Source of the DNA: Corbicula japonica
Taxonomy: Eukaryota > Mollusca > Bivalvia > Venerida > Cyrenidae
Assembly: GCA_038501625.1 (NCBI GenBank)
Contig: JAZAYU010000926.1
Coordinates: forward strand, 1 to 64,000
Direction of reading: 5' to 3'
DNA length: 64,000 nt
In this document: positions 46,058 through 54,912 of the stretch, one piece after another
Position numbering within the stretch: the first letter of the stretch is position 1
Layout of the letters: each line of letters starts with the position of its first letter
Notes under the pieces: generated by a model
What the model saw: the letters and a program-made list of their open reading frames with translations, nothing else
Told to the model about the DNA's origin: nothing
Databases searched by the model: none
Translations under genes and position numbers: made by a program

Positions 46058-47497
46058 TTATGTTATGGTAACACCAAGTGTGGCAAGAATTTCAAAAAAA
46101 GTTGGAAATGTAACCGCAACCGCATCGGCATCTTTAATTATAATACTGCCATTAGCCGCACATGCACCTATCGCAAGAGCCATGGCCACCCTATGATCAT
46201 GATATGAATGTACAGTACCTCCAGCCAACGCACAAAAAGTAGATTGAGGAATAATTGTAAGACCATCATCAAACTCCTCTACAAACACACCAAGCTTGGT
46301 AAGTTCTTTCACAAGCACAGAAATTCTGTCTGTTTCTTTCTTGCGAGCATGTGCAACATTGTAAATGCGTGTGGGAGTGTGGGCATAGCTAGCCACCACC
46401 GCTAATATGGGGAGCAGGTCGGGTGTATTAGCTAAGTCAAAACTTGCACCACGCAAAGGAGTTTTACTACCAAAAATTTCTAGCATACTGGAATTTTTAC
46501 TGATACTTTTACTGATACTTTTACTGATACTTTTACTGATACTTTTACTGGGACCTCTGTCAGCTAGTATGCTAGCTTTGTCGCCGTCGTCAGCGCTTGT
46601 TCTAGCTTTACTCCACTTATAATAACATCCCATTTTTTTTAGCATATCTAAAAACGCCATGTCGGCCTGTGTGGGATCGGGCTCAAGTCCCTTAAGTGTA
46701 AGCTGAATATTAGTAATAGCCGTAAAGCCCATAAAAAAGGCAGCAGAAGAATAGTCTCCAATGATGTGTTCGGTAAAAGGGGTAATTTGTGCTCCTCCCT
46801 CTAACTTACACTTAGAATAATCTTTAGTGTGCGGTATATGTATGTTGTGCTTAGCAAGCCAGCTAAGAGTCATATCAATATAAGGAAATTCTCCTACAAG
46901 CTTAGTTCGGATAACACTTTTGCCCTCAACAAGCGAAAGTACCAATAACAGTGCCGAAAGATACTGGCTTGTAGAACATTCTATGTACACTTCTCCGCTG
47001 TGTATAGGCCCCAAAATTTTGTAGGGCACACAGGCACTGTCAGGTGCTTCGACAGTTGCGCCTAGTTCTTTTAATGCATTAAGCAAGTTACTGGCAGAGC
47101 GTGTTCTTAGCGATGCATCGCCATCAAATACAACACCATGCTCATTAAGTGCCGCCAACGCAGTGGCAAAGTAAAGTGTAGTGCCGCTGTTTTCCAGATT
47201 AATTGGTTCTGTTATCTTTGTGTGCTTAAATACATCTAGACCATCTGATGTTACGCGTATGCAAGGGGGTGCAGAGTCCACAGTAATGCCAAAAGCTCTG
47301 AGAAACCTAATGCAACTTTGAGTATCGCTAGAATCTAGAGTATTATAAATGGTGCTTGTGCCCTTTGCAAGCCCAGCTAACAAGAGCGCACGGATAGTGT
47401 GGCTTTTTGAACCGGGTATTAGAATGGGTATAGTGATTTCACCAGAAAGCGAATCACCTGAACCAACTAGCGGAAATATCTCAACATCTCGAGACAT
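46058..47497 (-). CDS. aroA: EPSP synthase (3-phosphoshikimate 1-carboxyvinyltransferase) with SISK repeat insert
   Basis: 479 residues against about 430 for the family. Shikimate pathway: joins shikimate-3-phosphate and PEP. IPGSKSHTIRALLLAGLAKG at the N-terminus, LENSGTTLYF, FPYIDMTLSWL and SYHDHRVAMALAIGA near the C-terminus. Residues about 300-345 include four SISK units between the end of one domain segment (MGCYYKW) and FDLANTPDLLPILAVVASY; this explains the extra length. Starts 1 nt after the fumC stop. Confidence 0.92.
   Translation of the reverse strand: MSRDVEIFPLVGSGDSLSGEITIPILIPGSKSHTIRALLLAGLAKGTSTIYNTLDSSDTQSCIRFLRAFGITVDSAPPCIRVTSDGLDVFKHTKITEPINLENSGTTLYFATALAALNEHGVVFDGDASLRTRSASNLLNALKELGATVEAPDSACVPYKILGPIHSGEVYIECSTSQYLSALLLVLSLVEGKSVIRTKLVGEFPYIDMTLSWLAKHNIHIPHTKDYSKCKLEGGAQITPFTEHIIGDYSSAAFFMGFTAITNIQLTLKGLEPDPTQADMAFLDMLKKMGCYYKWSKARTSADDGDKASILADRGPSKSISKSISKSISKSISKNSSMLEIFGSKTPLRGASFDLANTPDLLPILAVVASYAHTPTRIYNVAHARKKETDRISVLVKELTKLGVFVEEFDDGLTIIPQSTFCALAGGTVHSYHDHRVAMALAIGACAANGSIIIKDADAVAVTFPTFFEILATLGVTIT
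46499..46546. repeat. 12-bp tandem repeat, 4 copies plus partial, in frame inside aroA
   Basis: ACTGATACTTTT on the plus strand, encoding SISK on the minus strand. Exact copies, indicating a recent expansion. Confidence 0.95.
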
Positions 47498-47498
47498 G

Positions 47499-48878
47499 TT
47501 ATATCATTGTTTTGGGGTCAAGAAGTTTGTCGAGTTCAGTTTTGCTTACCACATTAGCTTCAAGAAGCACATCGCGTATAGTACGTTTTTCGTGGAAGGC
47601 CTTGTGTGCTAATTGTGCCGCTTTGTCGTAGCCAATTTTTGTCGCTAGCGGAGTAACAAGTGCAAGCGAATATTCTATCCAATAAGTCATGCGTTCTTTG
47701 TCTGCCTTAATGCCAGAAACACAGCGCTTCTCAAAGACTTCACAGGCATTGCTGGCTAAATCTATGGCCGTAAGTGCATCGTAGGCAATGATAGGAAACA
47801 TCATAATAAGTTGCAGTGGGGCGTTTTGAGCACCAATTTTTAGAGTCTCTGCCTTGCCCATAAGACTAGCCGCAGTTTGAATAATCATCTCGGGGATAAC
47901 CGGGTTAACCTTGCCCGGCATAATAGAAGAACCAGGTTGGAGCGAAGGCAGTTCAATCTCTCCCAACATAGCACGAGGGCCACTTGCAAGCAGTCTAAGA
48001 TCGTTGGCTATTTTCATCAACGCAACCGCCAACACATTGATAGCCCCCGCAAGTGCCACAAAAGGTTCTGCCGCAGCCATACGCGCAAAAACATTCTTTG
48101 CAGGCTTAAATTTTATTTTAGTTTCTGCAGATAAAGTAGTGGCAAAACCTGTAGCAAATCCCTTTGCTACATTAAGCCCTGTTCCTACGGCGCTTCCACC
48201 CTGTGGAATTTCTGATAAATCAAGAGCAACTCTCTCTAATTGAGTAACTGCAAACTCAATCTGTCGAGCAAATGCTCCAAATTCTTGTCCCAAAGTCATA
48301 GGAACAGCATCTTGTAAATGAGTTCTCCCAAGTTTTATCATTTTTGCAAATTCTTTCGATTTGCTAGTAAATGATTTTGCGAGATTTTTTGCACTTTTGA
48401 TCAAATGAGGAATCGTCATGCGACACGCAACATAGATAGCCGTAGGAATACTATCGTTTGATGACTGTCCACGATTTACATGATCGTTAGGGTGCACAGG
48501 TTTTTTAGAACCTCGAGAAGATCCCAGCAATTCATTTGCTCGGTTGGCCAATACTTCGTTCATGTTCATATTCCACGATGTACCACTTCCAGTTTGAAAC
48601 ACATCGATAGGAAAATGATCATTAAATTTACCCGCTATAACTTCGTTGGCCGCTTTTATAATAGCGTCAGCAAGTTTAGCAGGAATTTCTTTTTTACTTT
48701 TATTGAATATAGCAGCGTGTTTTTTTACAAGAGCTAATGACTTAATCATTGAATGCGGAATTCTTAGCGGAGAAATAGAAAAATTTTCTATAGCCCTTTG
48801 TGTTTGTGCTCCCCAATACGCATGATTAGGAACTTTAACCTTACCCATAGAATCAGTTTCGATTCTAAAATCTGACAT
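47499..48878 (-). CDS. fumC: Class II fumarate hydratase
   Basis: 459 residues. Interconverts fumarate and malate without an iron-sulfur cluster. TGSGTSWNMNMNEVLANRA, NDHVNRGQSSNDSIPTA, GRTHLQDAVPMTLGQE and the signature GSSIMPGKVNPVIPE are present. AGGAG precedes the ATG. Downstream of tRNA-Ala and immediately upstream of aroA in the same direction. Confidence 0.95.
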   Translation of the reverse strand: MSDFRIETDSMGKVKVPNHAYWGAQTQRAIENFSISPLRIPHSMIKSLALVKKHAAIFNKSKKEIPAKLADAIIKAANEVIAGKFNDHFPIDVFQTGSGTSWNMNMNEVLANRANELLGSSRGSKKPVHPNDHVNRGQSSNDSIPTAIYVACRMTIPHLIKSAKNLAKSFTSKSKEFAKMIKLGRTHLQDAVPMTLGQEFGAFARQIEFAVTQLERVALDLSEIPQGGSAVGTGLNVAKGFATGFATTLSAETKIKFKPAKNVFARMAAAEPFVALAGAINVLAVALMKIANDLRLLASGPRAMLGEIELPSLQPGSSIMPGKVNPVIPEMIIQTAASLMGKAETLKIGAQNAPLQLIMMFPIIAYDALTAIDLASNACEVFEKRCVSGIKADKERMTYWIEYSLALVTPLATKIGYDKAAQLAHKAFHEKRTIRDVLLEANVVSKTELDKLLDPKTMI

Positions 48879-48904
48879 AATATACTCCTCTTGTTATAAT
48901 AACA

Positions 48905-48978
48905 TGGAGGTAAAGGGATTTGAACCCTTGACCCCTAGAATGCAAATCTAGTGCTCTAGCCAGCTGAGCTATACCCCC
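48905..48978 (-). tRNA. tRNA-Ala (TGC)
   Basis: 74 nt. Acceptor stem GGGGGTA/TACCTCC contains the G3-U70 pair that identifies alanine tRNA; anticodon loop TTTGCAT gives TGC; T-loop TTCAAAT; discriminator A. CCA not encoded. 26 bp upstream of fumC. Confidence 0.97.
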
Positions 48979-49088
48979 ATAACTTCTGTAATTATGATAT
49001 ATTTTTTATGTTAGAGTGTCAAGCAAGAAATTGAAAAAGGAAAAGGAAATTTTAAATTTATATTATAATGCAAACAGGAGAGTTACAG

Positions 49089-50045
49089 ATGAAAAAAATT
49101 ACTTTTCTGCTTATTAGCATGCTTATATATCACGCAATATTTGCAGCTATGCTTATCGCACAGACAAGCAATAGTTATACTCCAAGAGTAAAAAAAGAAC
49201 TGAAAGAAATAATTAAGCAAGAAATTGCCAAACAAGGCTCTACAGCCAACCTCAATATGATTGACACCTCAAAAATTACCGATTTAAGCTTTCTGTTTTA
49301 TAATCAAAAAAATTTTAATGGCAATATATCTAAGTGGAATACCAGCAATGTAAAAAATATGACCGGTTTATTTTATAAAGCAAAATCGTTTAATGGTGAC
49401 ATTTCTAAATGGGACACCAGCAATGTAACAAGTATGAAATTAATGTTTACTGAAGCCTCCGCCTTTAATACTGATATATCAAAGTGGAATACCAGCAATG
49501 TAAAAAATATGGCCGGATTATTTTATAATGCAAAATCGTTTAATGGTGACATTTCTAAATGGAACACCAGCAATGTAATAAATATGAATGGAATGTTTAA
49601 CGGTGCAAAATCGTTTAATAAAGACATATCAAAGTGGAACACCAGCAATGTAATAAATATGGCTGGAATGTTTGCGTTTACTGCTGCTTTTAATCAAGAC
49701 ATATCAAAATGGAATACCAGCAATGTAGAAAATATGTCTGGTATGTTTGCCAGTACACTCGTGTTTAATAAAGATATTTCAAAGTGGAACACCAGCAAAG
49801 TTACCACCATGGATGGTATGTTTAACGGTGCAAAAAAATTTAATGTAGATATTTCGGGTTGGAATGTCAGTCAAGTGCGGAACATGAATTATATGTTTGT
49901 AGGCGCCAAAGAATTTACTATAGATCTTAGTAATTGGAATGTTAGTAAGCTGCGTACAGGAAAATTTTTTTTACCAGGCAACCTTGATATATTTAAGAGC
50001 TCCGGAGTAGAATACTATGATAAAATTCCGGCATGGTATAAGTAA
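49089..50045 (+). CDS. BspA-like surface protein with DUF285 repeats
   Basis: 318 residues from ATG 49089 (AGGAGAG upstream; TATAAT just before). Signal peptide to about residue 27. The body is eight to nine repeats of about 25 residues, consensus FNxDISKWNTSNVxNMxxMF, the DUF285/BspA-like leucine-rich-type motif. Such proteins bind host or matrix ligands in oral bacteria and mycoplasmas. The repeats are very similar at DNA level, so copy number can change by recombination. Confidence 0.88.
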   Translation: MKKITFLLISMLIYHAIFAAMLIAQTSNSYTPRVKKELKEIIKQEIAKQGSTANLNMIDTSKITDLSFLFYNQKNFNGNISKWNTSNVKNMTGLFYKAKSFNGDISKWDTSNVTSMKLMFTEASAFNTDISKWNTSNVKNMAGLFYNAKSFNGDISKWNTSNVINMNGMFNGAKSFNKDISKWNTSNVINMAGMFAFTAAFNQDISKWNTSNVENMSGMFASTLVFNKDISKWNTSKVTTMDGMFNGAKKFNVDISGWNVSQVRNMNYMFVGAKEFTIDLSNWNVSKLRTGKFFLPGNLDIFKSSGVEYYDKIPAWYK

Positions 50046-50056
50046 CTTAACTTATA
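50037..50056 (+). terminator. Probable rho-independent terminator
   Basis: TATAAGT-AACTTA-ACTTATA (7-bp stem) overlapping the DUF285 gene stop, followed by a T-rich run (50060-50067). Confidence 0.55.
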
Positions 50057-50115
50057 AACTTTCTTTTTGTAGTATACTATTTTTATATTTTGCTAAAAGT
50101 ATTAGAAATTATATT

Positions 50116-52473
50116 ATGAACATAAAACAACACTTCTCTCAAGAAATTTTTACTAAAAAAAAATCAAGCACACACAAATTTAAAGCATCGATACTAATAA
50201 GCATTGTCATATTTATTGCAGTGTTGCTTAGTTGTGTTGAAATTAGGGCTTCACAACCGACAATACAGCCAAAACTACCAATAATTCCACCGAAATCAAT
50301 AATCAAAGCCATAGATATCCAAATTACAAGTATCACCTTAAGTTGGGATATCATAGCAAGTGCCACTTATTATAAATTATATGCAAATGGTATAGAAATA
50401 AGTAACAACATTACCAAAATTCCTTTTATTCATGATTCTTTAACCCCCTCAACTCTTTATGCCTATACTGTAAAAGCCTGTAACTCTAGTGGCTGTTCAG
50501 TAGAAAGTGCAGAATTGCAAGTGCGCACTTTAGCCCAAAATGAGATTCCTCAAAACTTAAAAATCATAGATATCCAAATTACAAGTATCACCTTAAGTTG
50601 GGATATCATAGCAAATGCCACTTATTATAAATTATATGCAAATGGTATAGAAATAAGCAACAACATTACCAAAATTCCTTTTATTCATGATTCTTTAACT
50701 CCCTCAACTCTTTATGCCTATACTGTAAAAGCCTGTAACTCTAGTGGCTGTTCAGTAGAAAGTGCAGAATTGCAAGTGCGCACTTTAAACAACAATCAGA
50801 AACTTCTCGCACATATCATTAGTGATGAGCTTGCACAAGTTCTATACGAGAACTACACTATAGATACAAAGGTGCAAGTACGATATATTAAAGTAGACGG
50901 AGCAGGAACAAAAGATGCATTGTCTTGGGCTAATGCAGGGGAGAATGTTAAGACGGTCATAGATGCAATTATCGATGCCTCAAGCAACAATATGTATATA
51001 ATCTTAATTGCCACAGGTACCTATGATGCAGGTGCTGAATTTGCAATGAAAAATTATGTGACCATAGTTGGTGGTTTTGAACCCGATACCAATATGCGCA
51101 CTAGTTCTAGCACTGAAGCAACTATCTTAAGTGGCGGCAATACCCACCGGGTAATTAATAATAATAAATTAGATTTAGATAAAACCGCACTGCTTTATGG
51201 GCTAACTATAAAAGGGGGTAAATATCATAGTTATGCTGCTGGTGGTGGTGGTATGTTGAATCGAGACTCGTCTCCTAAGATTATGGAGGTTATATTTGAT
51301 AGCAATAATGCATTTAATGGTGGAGGAATGCATAATGTAGGTGCAGGTGCATCTCCAATAGTTGAAAATGTTACATTTATTAATAATTCAGCGATAGCTG
51401 CTAATGGTGGTGGTATGTCAAACGAAAGTTCTTCTCCTACTTTAACAAATGTTGATTTTAAAAATAATACTGCAAAAATAAATGGTGGCGGAATGATAGT
51501 TACTGGAACTTCGGTTATAATGACAAATGTAACTTTTGTTAATAATACCGCCGAGTCTGGTGGAGGTCTGGCTGTCACACATACTTCTTCTAAAATTACA
51601 AATGTGGTATTTGAAAATAATACTGCAAGAATAAATGGTGGCGGAATGTATAACAATAATTCATTCCCAACATTAACAAACATTTTATTTACTGGTAATA
51701 GTGCACCAAATGGAGGGGCTATGAACAATAGTTGGTCTCGTCCTATTCTGAATAATGTATCGTTGGTAAGTAACTCCGCAACAAATGGCGGTGGAATGTA
51801 TAATGAAGAATCTCGTCCAGATATGATAAATGTTTCTATTGTGAGTAATACCGCAACAACAAATGGTGGTGGCCTTTATTTTAACAACAACGACGAATCA
51901 TGGTATGGTGGGGGTGTTAATATTGTTAATTGCATAATTTGGGAAAATACTATAGGAACAACAAATGCACTTACTCCTAATCAAATACATATAAGAAATG
52001 TAAACAATGCTATTACTCTAAATATGTTTTATAGTATTATACAAGGTGGTACTGGCACACTAGTGACAAATATGGCGGTTACTTCTATTACAGATGGTGG
52101 TGGTATAACTTCAAGCGATAGCACAAAAGATATTACTATTAACTTTGGCAATATAGAAACCAATGACCCCGGCTTAGCAAAGTTAACCGATAACGGTGGC
52201 TTTGTAAAAACAATGAGTATCTCTAACCCCGCTGCAATAAACAAGGGTGTCTATATAAGAAAAACTGATAGTCGGTTTTTCGGTTATTACAACGATTATT
52301 ACTATAGTATTAACAATACTGATTGGTTTGATAGTTTGCCATTCACTACTACCACAGTAACTACTCCTGCAAATGCTGTTGATTTTACTAAAACCGATGC
52401 ACGTAATTATCTTAGAATAAACAGACCAGATATTGGTGCTTTTGAGAGCGGTGCTTCTGTGCAAGATAATTAA
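50116..52473 (+). CDS. Surface lipoprotein with two FN3 domains and a parallel beta-helix
   Basis: 785 residues from ATG 50116. Lipobox VLLSC. Two almost identical fibronectin type III domains (DIQITSITLSWDIIA, YAYTVKACNSSGCSV) at about 65-215, followed by a right-handed beta-helix with NGGGMYN / NTAKINGGGM repeats, as in polymorphic outer-membrane or choice-of-anchor proteins; ending NRPDIGAFESG is typical of this type. Likely an adhesin. No clear Shine-Dalgarno sequence. Confidence 0.82.
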   Translation: MNIKQHFSQEIFTKKKSSTHKFKASILISIVIFIAVLLSCVEIRASQPTIQPKLPIIPPKSIIKAIDIQITSITLSWDIIASATYYKLYANGIEISNNITKIPFIHDSLTPSTLYAYTVKACNSSGCSVESAELQVRTLAQNEIPQNLKIIDIQITSITLSWDIIANATYYKLYANGIEISNNITKIPFIHDSLTPSTLYAYTVKACNSSGCSVESAELQVRTLNNNQKLLAHIISDELAQVLYENYTIDTKVQVRYIKVDGAGTKDALSWANAGENVKTVIDAIIDASSNNMYIILIATGTYDAGAEFAMKNYVTIVGGFEPDTNMRTSSSTEATILSGGNTHRVINNNKLDLDKTALLYGLTIKGGKYHSYAAGGGGMLNRDSSPKIMEVIFDSNNAFNGGGMHNVGAGASPIVENVTFINNSAIAANGGGMSNESSSPTLTNVDFKNNTAKINGGGMIVTGTSVIMTNVTFVNNTAESGGGLAVTHTSSKITNVVFENNTARINGGGMYNNNSFPTLTNILFTGNSAPNGGAMNNSWSRPILNNVSLVSNSATNGGGMYNEESRPDMINVSIVSNTATTNGGGLYFNNNDESWYGGGVNIVNCIIWENTIGTTNALTPNQIHIRNVNNAITLNMFYSIIQGGTGTLVTNMAVTSITDGGGITSSDSTKDITINFGNIETNDPGLAKLTDNGGFVKTMSISNPAAINKGVYIRKTDSRFFGYYNDYYYSINNTDWFDSLPFTTTTVTTPANAVDFTKTDARNYLRINRPDIGAFESGASVQDN
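50311..50787 (+). repeat. Duplicated FN3-coding segment, 255-bp period
   Basis: Segments 50311-50532 and 50566-50787 are nearly identical, differing at only a few bases, indicating a recent internal duplication. Confidence 0.93.
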
Positions 52474-52546
52474 ATTATCGGCTGCTTGTTCGTATACTGA
52501 TAATTCTGATTCTGTTATTTTGTATTCGTCAATATAATAATTATAT

Positions 52547-52712
52547 TGCCCCTAAATAATCAATAGGAGAATTTATTGAGCGATATAATTCAGAGTGGAT
52601 ACTACATAGATTAAATTTTAGGACTCCCAAAGAGCACCGAAAATATCTTACACAACAGGAAGAATTAACACAGAAAAATATTGCTTAAAAACTACTTGAT
52701 TATTTAGGGGCA
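52547..52712 (+). mobile_element. IS3-like insertion sequence remnant (166 bp)
   Basis: Perfect 17-bp terminal inverted repeats, TGCCCCTAAATAATCAA at 52547-52563 and its complement at 52696-52712, with the 5'-TG...CA-3' tips of IS3-type elements. Inside, 52566-52688 encodes EFIERYNSEWILHRLNFRTP and then KEHRKYL, like the end of an IS3-family integrase core, with the stop codon 8 bp before the right repeat. The rest of the transposase is deleted, so it is non-autonomous. Confidence 0.82.
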
Positions 52713-52844
52713 ATACAGGATAATATATAAACCGGTCTATGAGTTCTTGAAATTTTTCGTTTCTGAGCGACTCAGATTCTTGAACTTCTGCATAGGTTTC
52801 AAACACGCGATGATTATGTGTATTAATAAAATATTTTTTGTCAT
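52713..52844 (-). pseudogene. Small broken gene, frameshifted at an A6 run and cut by the IS remnant
   Basis: ATG 52844 has a perfect AAGGAG 6 nt upstream, but the frame from it hits a stop at 52737 after 35 residues. After a run of six A residues near codon 3, the neighbouring frame stays open with better protein-like composition (TYAEVQESESLRNEKFQELI) and runs straight into the IS end at 52712. It reads as a small gene disabled both by a one-base slip and by IS insertion. Family not recognised. Confidence 0.55.
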
Positions 52845-52923
52845 TATTTACTCCTTTTTTTAGATTGTAGAATAATGGAATGACAAACGGTGTCGGTGGA
52901 GAAAAAATATTATTATAATTACA

Positions 52924-53676
52924 TTAATCAGATATCTTTGTATATCTGATAGTTCCAAAATATTTAGGAATTATAGTATATTCTGCATATTCAAATGGCT
53001 TGGATATATCTTTTTGAAAAGATATTCGTGTAATATCTAGGAGTGCGATGTCGTTTTTAAAATTAAAAATATTTTTTTCTATTTGATTAGCAAGGCGAGC
53101 TTCAATGGTTTCTTCTGCATATTGCACTTCTATTTGCTCTTTTTTCTTTAACAATGCATATAAAGAAACACCGTCTAGTAATTCTTCTTTCCACTTGATG
53201 TTTTTTATAAGAGAATTATTAATATACGAGGTTTCAATTGCAATGACCAATTGGTTAATTAGTCTTGTTCTCTTTATAATTACAATTTTATCTTCTTTAT
53301 TTACACCTAATATATTTCTAATGGCTACAGTGCCTTTGTCAATATTTATATCATCTACTAAAGAATCAATTTTCATTTGAGATTTATCAATGCTAAATCC
53401 TCTCATGGTATGATATTTATAATTAAGAATATCTGGCATTTTTTTTATGGTGGTAGGATACCCCTTATTAGTTTTAATAATTCCTTGTTTTGATAGTTCC
53501 TTAAATGCATTTCTAATTGTTATAAGACTTACTTCAAATTCTTTCATAAGTACTGTTTGCGAGGGCATATCAGAATTTACCGGATATTCTCCAGATATTA
53601 TTCTATGGATAATAATTTGAATTATCTGCTCTGTGAGTGGAACAAAACTGTTTTTTACTAAATTTGTTTTCTTCAT
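52924..53676 (-). CDS. GntR-family regulator (HutC/UTRA type)
   Basis: 250 residues if the start is ATG 53676, which follows TATAAT by 7 nt; longer in-frame starts up to 53766 have no better signals. Winged helix: TEQIIQIIIHRIISGEYP, MPSQTVLMKEFEVSLITIRNAFKELSKQGII. C-terminal UTRA-like ligand domain (IIKRTRLINQLVIAIETSYI). Divergent from the ADP-ribosylglycohydrolase-like gene. Analogous in position to yegW of E. coli. Likely binds the 20-bp palindrome found at three promoters of this locus. Confidence 0.85.
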   Translation of the reverse strand: MKKTNLVKNSFVPLTEQIIQIIIHRIISGEYPVNSDMPSQTVLMKEFEVSLITIRNAFKELSKQGIIKTNKGYPTTIKKMPDILNYKYHTMRGFSIDKSQMKIDSLVDDINIDKGTVAIRNILGVNKEDKIVIIKRTRLINQLVIAIETSYINNSLIKNIKWKEELLDGVSLYALLKKKEQIEVQYAEETIEARLANQIEKNIFNFKNDIALLDITRISFQKDISKPFEYAEYTIIPKYFGTIRYTKISD

Positions 53677-53729
53677 CAATTCAATTATAGTACAAATACT
53701 ATTATTTTCTTTAAAAGAAAATTTTATCA

Positions 53730-53757
53730 TTGACAAATCATAGTATTTATGTATAAT
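53730..53757 (+). promoter_or_regulatory. Sigma70 promoter of the ARH-PfkB unit
   Basis: TTGACA (53730-53735), 16-bp spacer, TATAAT (53752-53757). The -10 lies inside the palindrome at 53748-53767. Confidence 0.75.
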
Positions 53758-53767
53758 CATATACATA
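53748..53767 (+). promoter_or_regulatory. Operator-like palindrome, site 1
   Basis: TATGTATA-ATCA-TATACATA, a perfect 8-bp inverted repeat with a 4-bp centre, covering the -10 box and predicted start of the ARH-PfkB promoter and close to the divergent GntR gene. The reverse complement matches sites 2 and 3 at 18 of 20 positions each. Confidence 0.75.
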
Positions 53768-53810
53768 GATAAACAGTGATGAAATTATCTTTTTTAACTA
53801 AGGAGTTATC

Positions 53811-54893
53811 ATGAAATCAATAAAGAGTGTGCCGAGTCTGAAGGAAAAAATCTTGGGTTGTTTAGTAGGTGCTGCTGCTGGTGATGCTATGGGTTCGGCA
53901 ACTGAATGTAGAACTACATCTCAGATTGTTGAATATTTTAAAGATTATGTCTATGATTTCAAAGATCCTCCCAAAGATACTTTTGCTTCTAATAATAAGG
54001 CTGGTATGTGTACTGACGATTTTATTCAGGGTTATTTAATTCTAAATTCAATTATAAAAAATGGGTTTGTTGTTAATGAAGACAATATTAAAAAAGGTCT
54101 TTATAAGTGGACACAAAGTGCTATGTATCAAGATTTTACTGGCCCTACTACTAGGGCTTCGTTAGAAAAATTATTTGATCTCACGCATTCAGATTCTGAT
54201 AGTAAAGTTTCAGACAATTCAAATGGTACTCCTACAAATAATATTAAAAAAATTATTAATAATGCAAATGCAAAAGCTACTAATGGTGCAGCTATGAAAA
54301 TTTTTCCAGCTGGATTACTTAATCCAAATAACAAAACTCAAGCAATAAAAGATGCTATCCTTATTAGTACTATTACCCATAATAATAGTCTTGCGGTTTC
54401 CGGTGCTTGTGCTATAGCGGCGTCTGTCAGCACTGCACTGAGTCAAAACTCTTCAATAGATAAAATTATTGAAGATGGTATATATGGTGCTACAATTGGG
54501 TTTGATACTTTAGAAAAACAACATGCGTGTGTAGCGGGGCCTTCTGTAAAAGCAAGAATACCTCTTGCCTGTGCTATTGGTAACAAACATTCTGATTGGA
54601 AAACTGGAATGTTAGAAATTTCAGATGTTATTGGATGTGGTCTCCATGTAAGCGAAGCAGTACCCAGTGTGTATGGAATTATTACTTTGTGTAAAAATAA
54701 TCCTCTAGATGCAATATATGCCAGTGTTAATATAGGAAATGATACTGACACTATTGCTTCTATGGTTGGAGCTATCATTGGGGCCCATTTTGGTATTAAT
54801 ATTTTTCCTAAAAATTATATTGAAATATTACAAAATAATAATAATATAGATTTTATTTTGCTTTCAGAAAAAATATATAATCATCTAAGTTAA
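53811..54893 (+). CDS. ADP-ribosylglycohydrolase-family enzyme (YegU-like)
   Basis: 360 residues. Metal-binding motifs of the ARH/DraG fold: GAAAGDAMGSATE at the N-terminus, CTDDFIQG, and IGNDTDTIASMVGAIIGAHFG near the C-terminus. The family cleaves N-glycosidic or O-linked ADP-ribose and related ribosyl bonds. The sequence HSDSDSKVSDNSNGTPTNN (about 126-144) looks like a low-complexity insert. AAGGAG precedes the ATG. With the PfkB kinase, GntR and nucleoside importer next door, the likely role is hydrolysis of an imported nucleoside-like compound rather than protein de-ADP-ribosylation. Confidence 0.88.
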   Translation: MKSIKSVPSLKEKILGCLVGAAAGDAMGSATECRTTSQIVEYFKDYVYDFKDPPKDTFASNNKAGMCTDDFIQGYLILNSIIKNGFVVNEDNIKKGLYKWTQSAMYQDFTGPTTRASLEKLFDLTHSDSDSKVSDNSNGTPTNNIKKIINNANAKATNGAAMKIFPAGLLNPNNKTQAIKDAILISTITHNNSLAVSGACAIAASVSTALSQNSSIDKIIEDGIYGATIGFDTLEKQHACVAGPSVKARIPLACAIGNKHSDWKTGMLEISDVIGCGLHVSEAVPSVYGIITLCKNNPLDAIYASVNIGNDTDTIASMVGAIIGAHFGINIFPKNYIEILQNNNNIDFILLSEKIYNHLS

Positions 54894-54912
54894 TAAATTT
54901 TGGTAAAATAAT

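Noticed and set aside
53811..54893. ADP-ribosylglycohydrolase as part of a toxin/antitoxin or protein-modification defence system
   Set aside because: No ADP-ribosyltransferase gene is nearby; kinase, importer and GntR neighbours fit small-molecule catabolism better.
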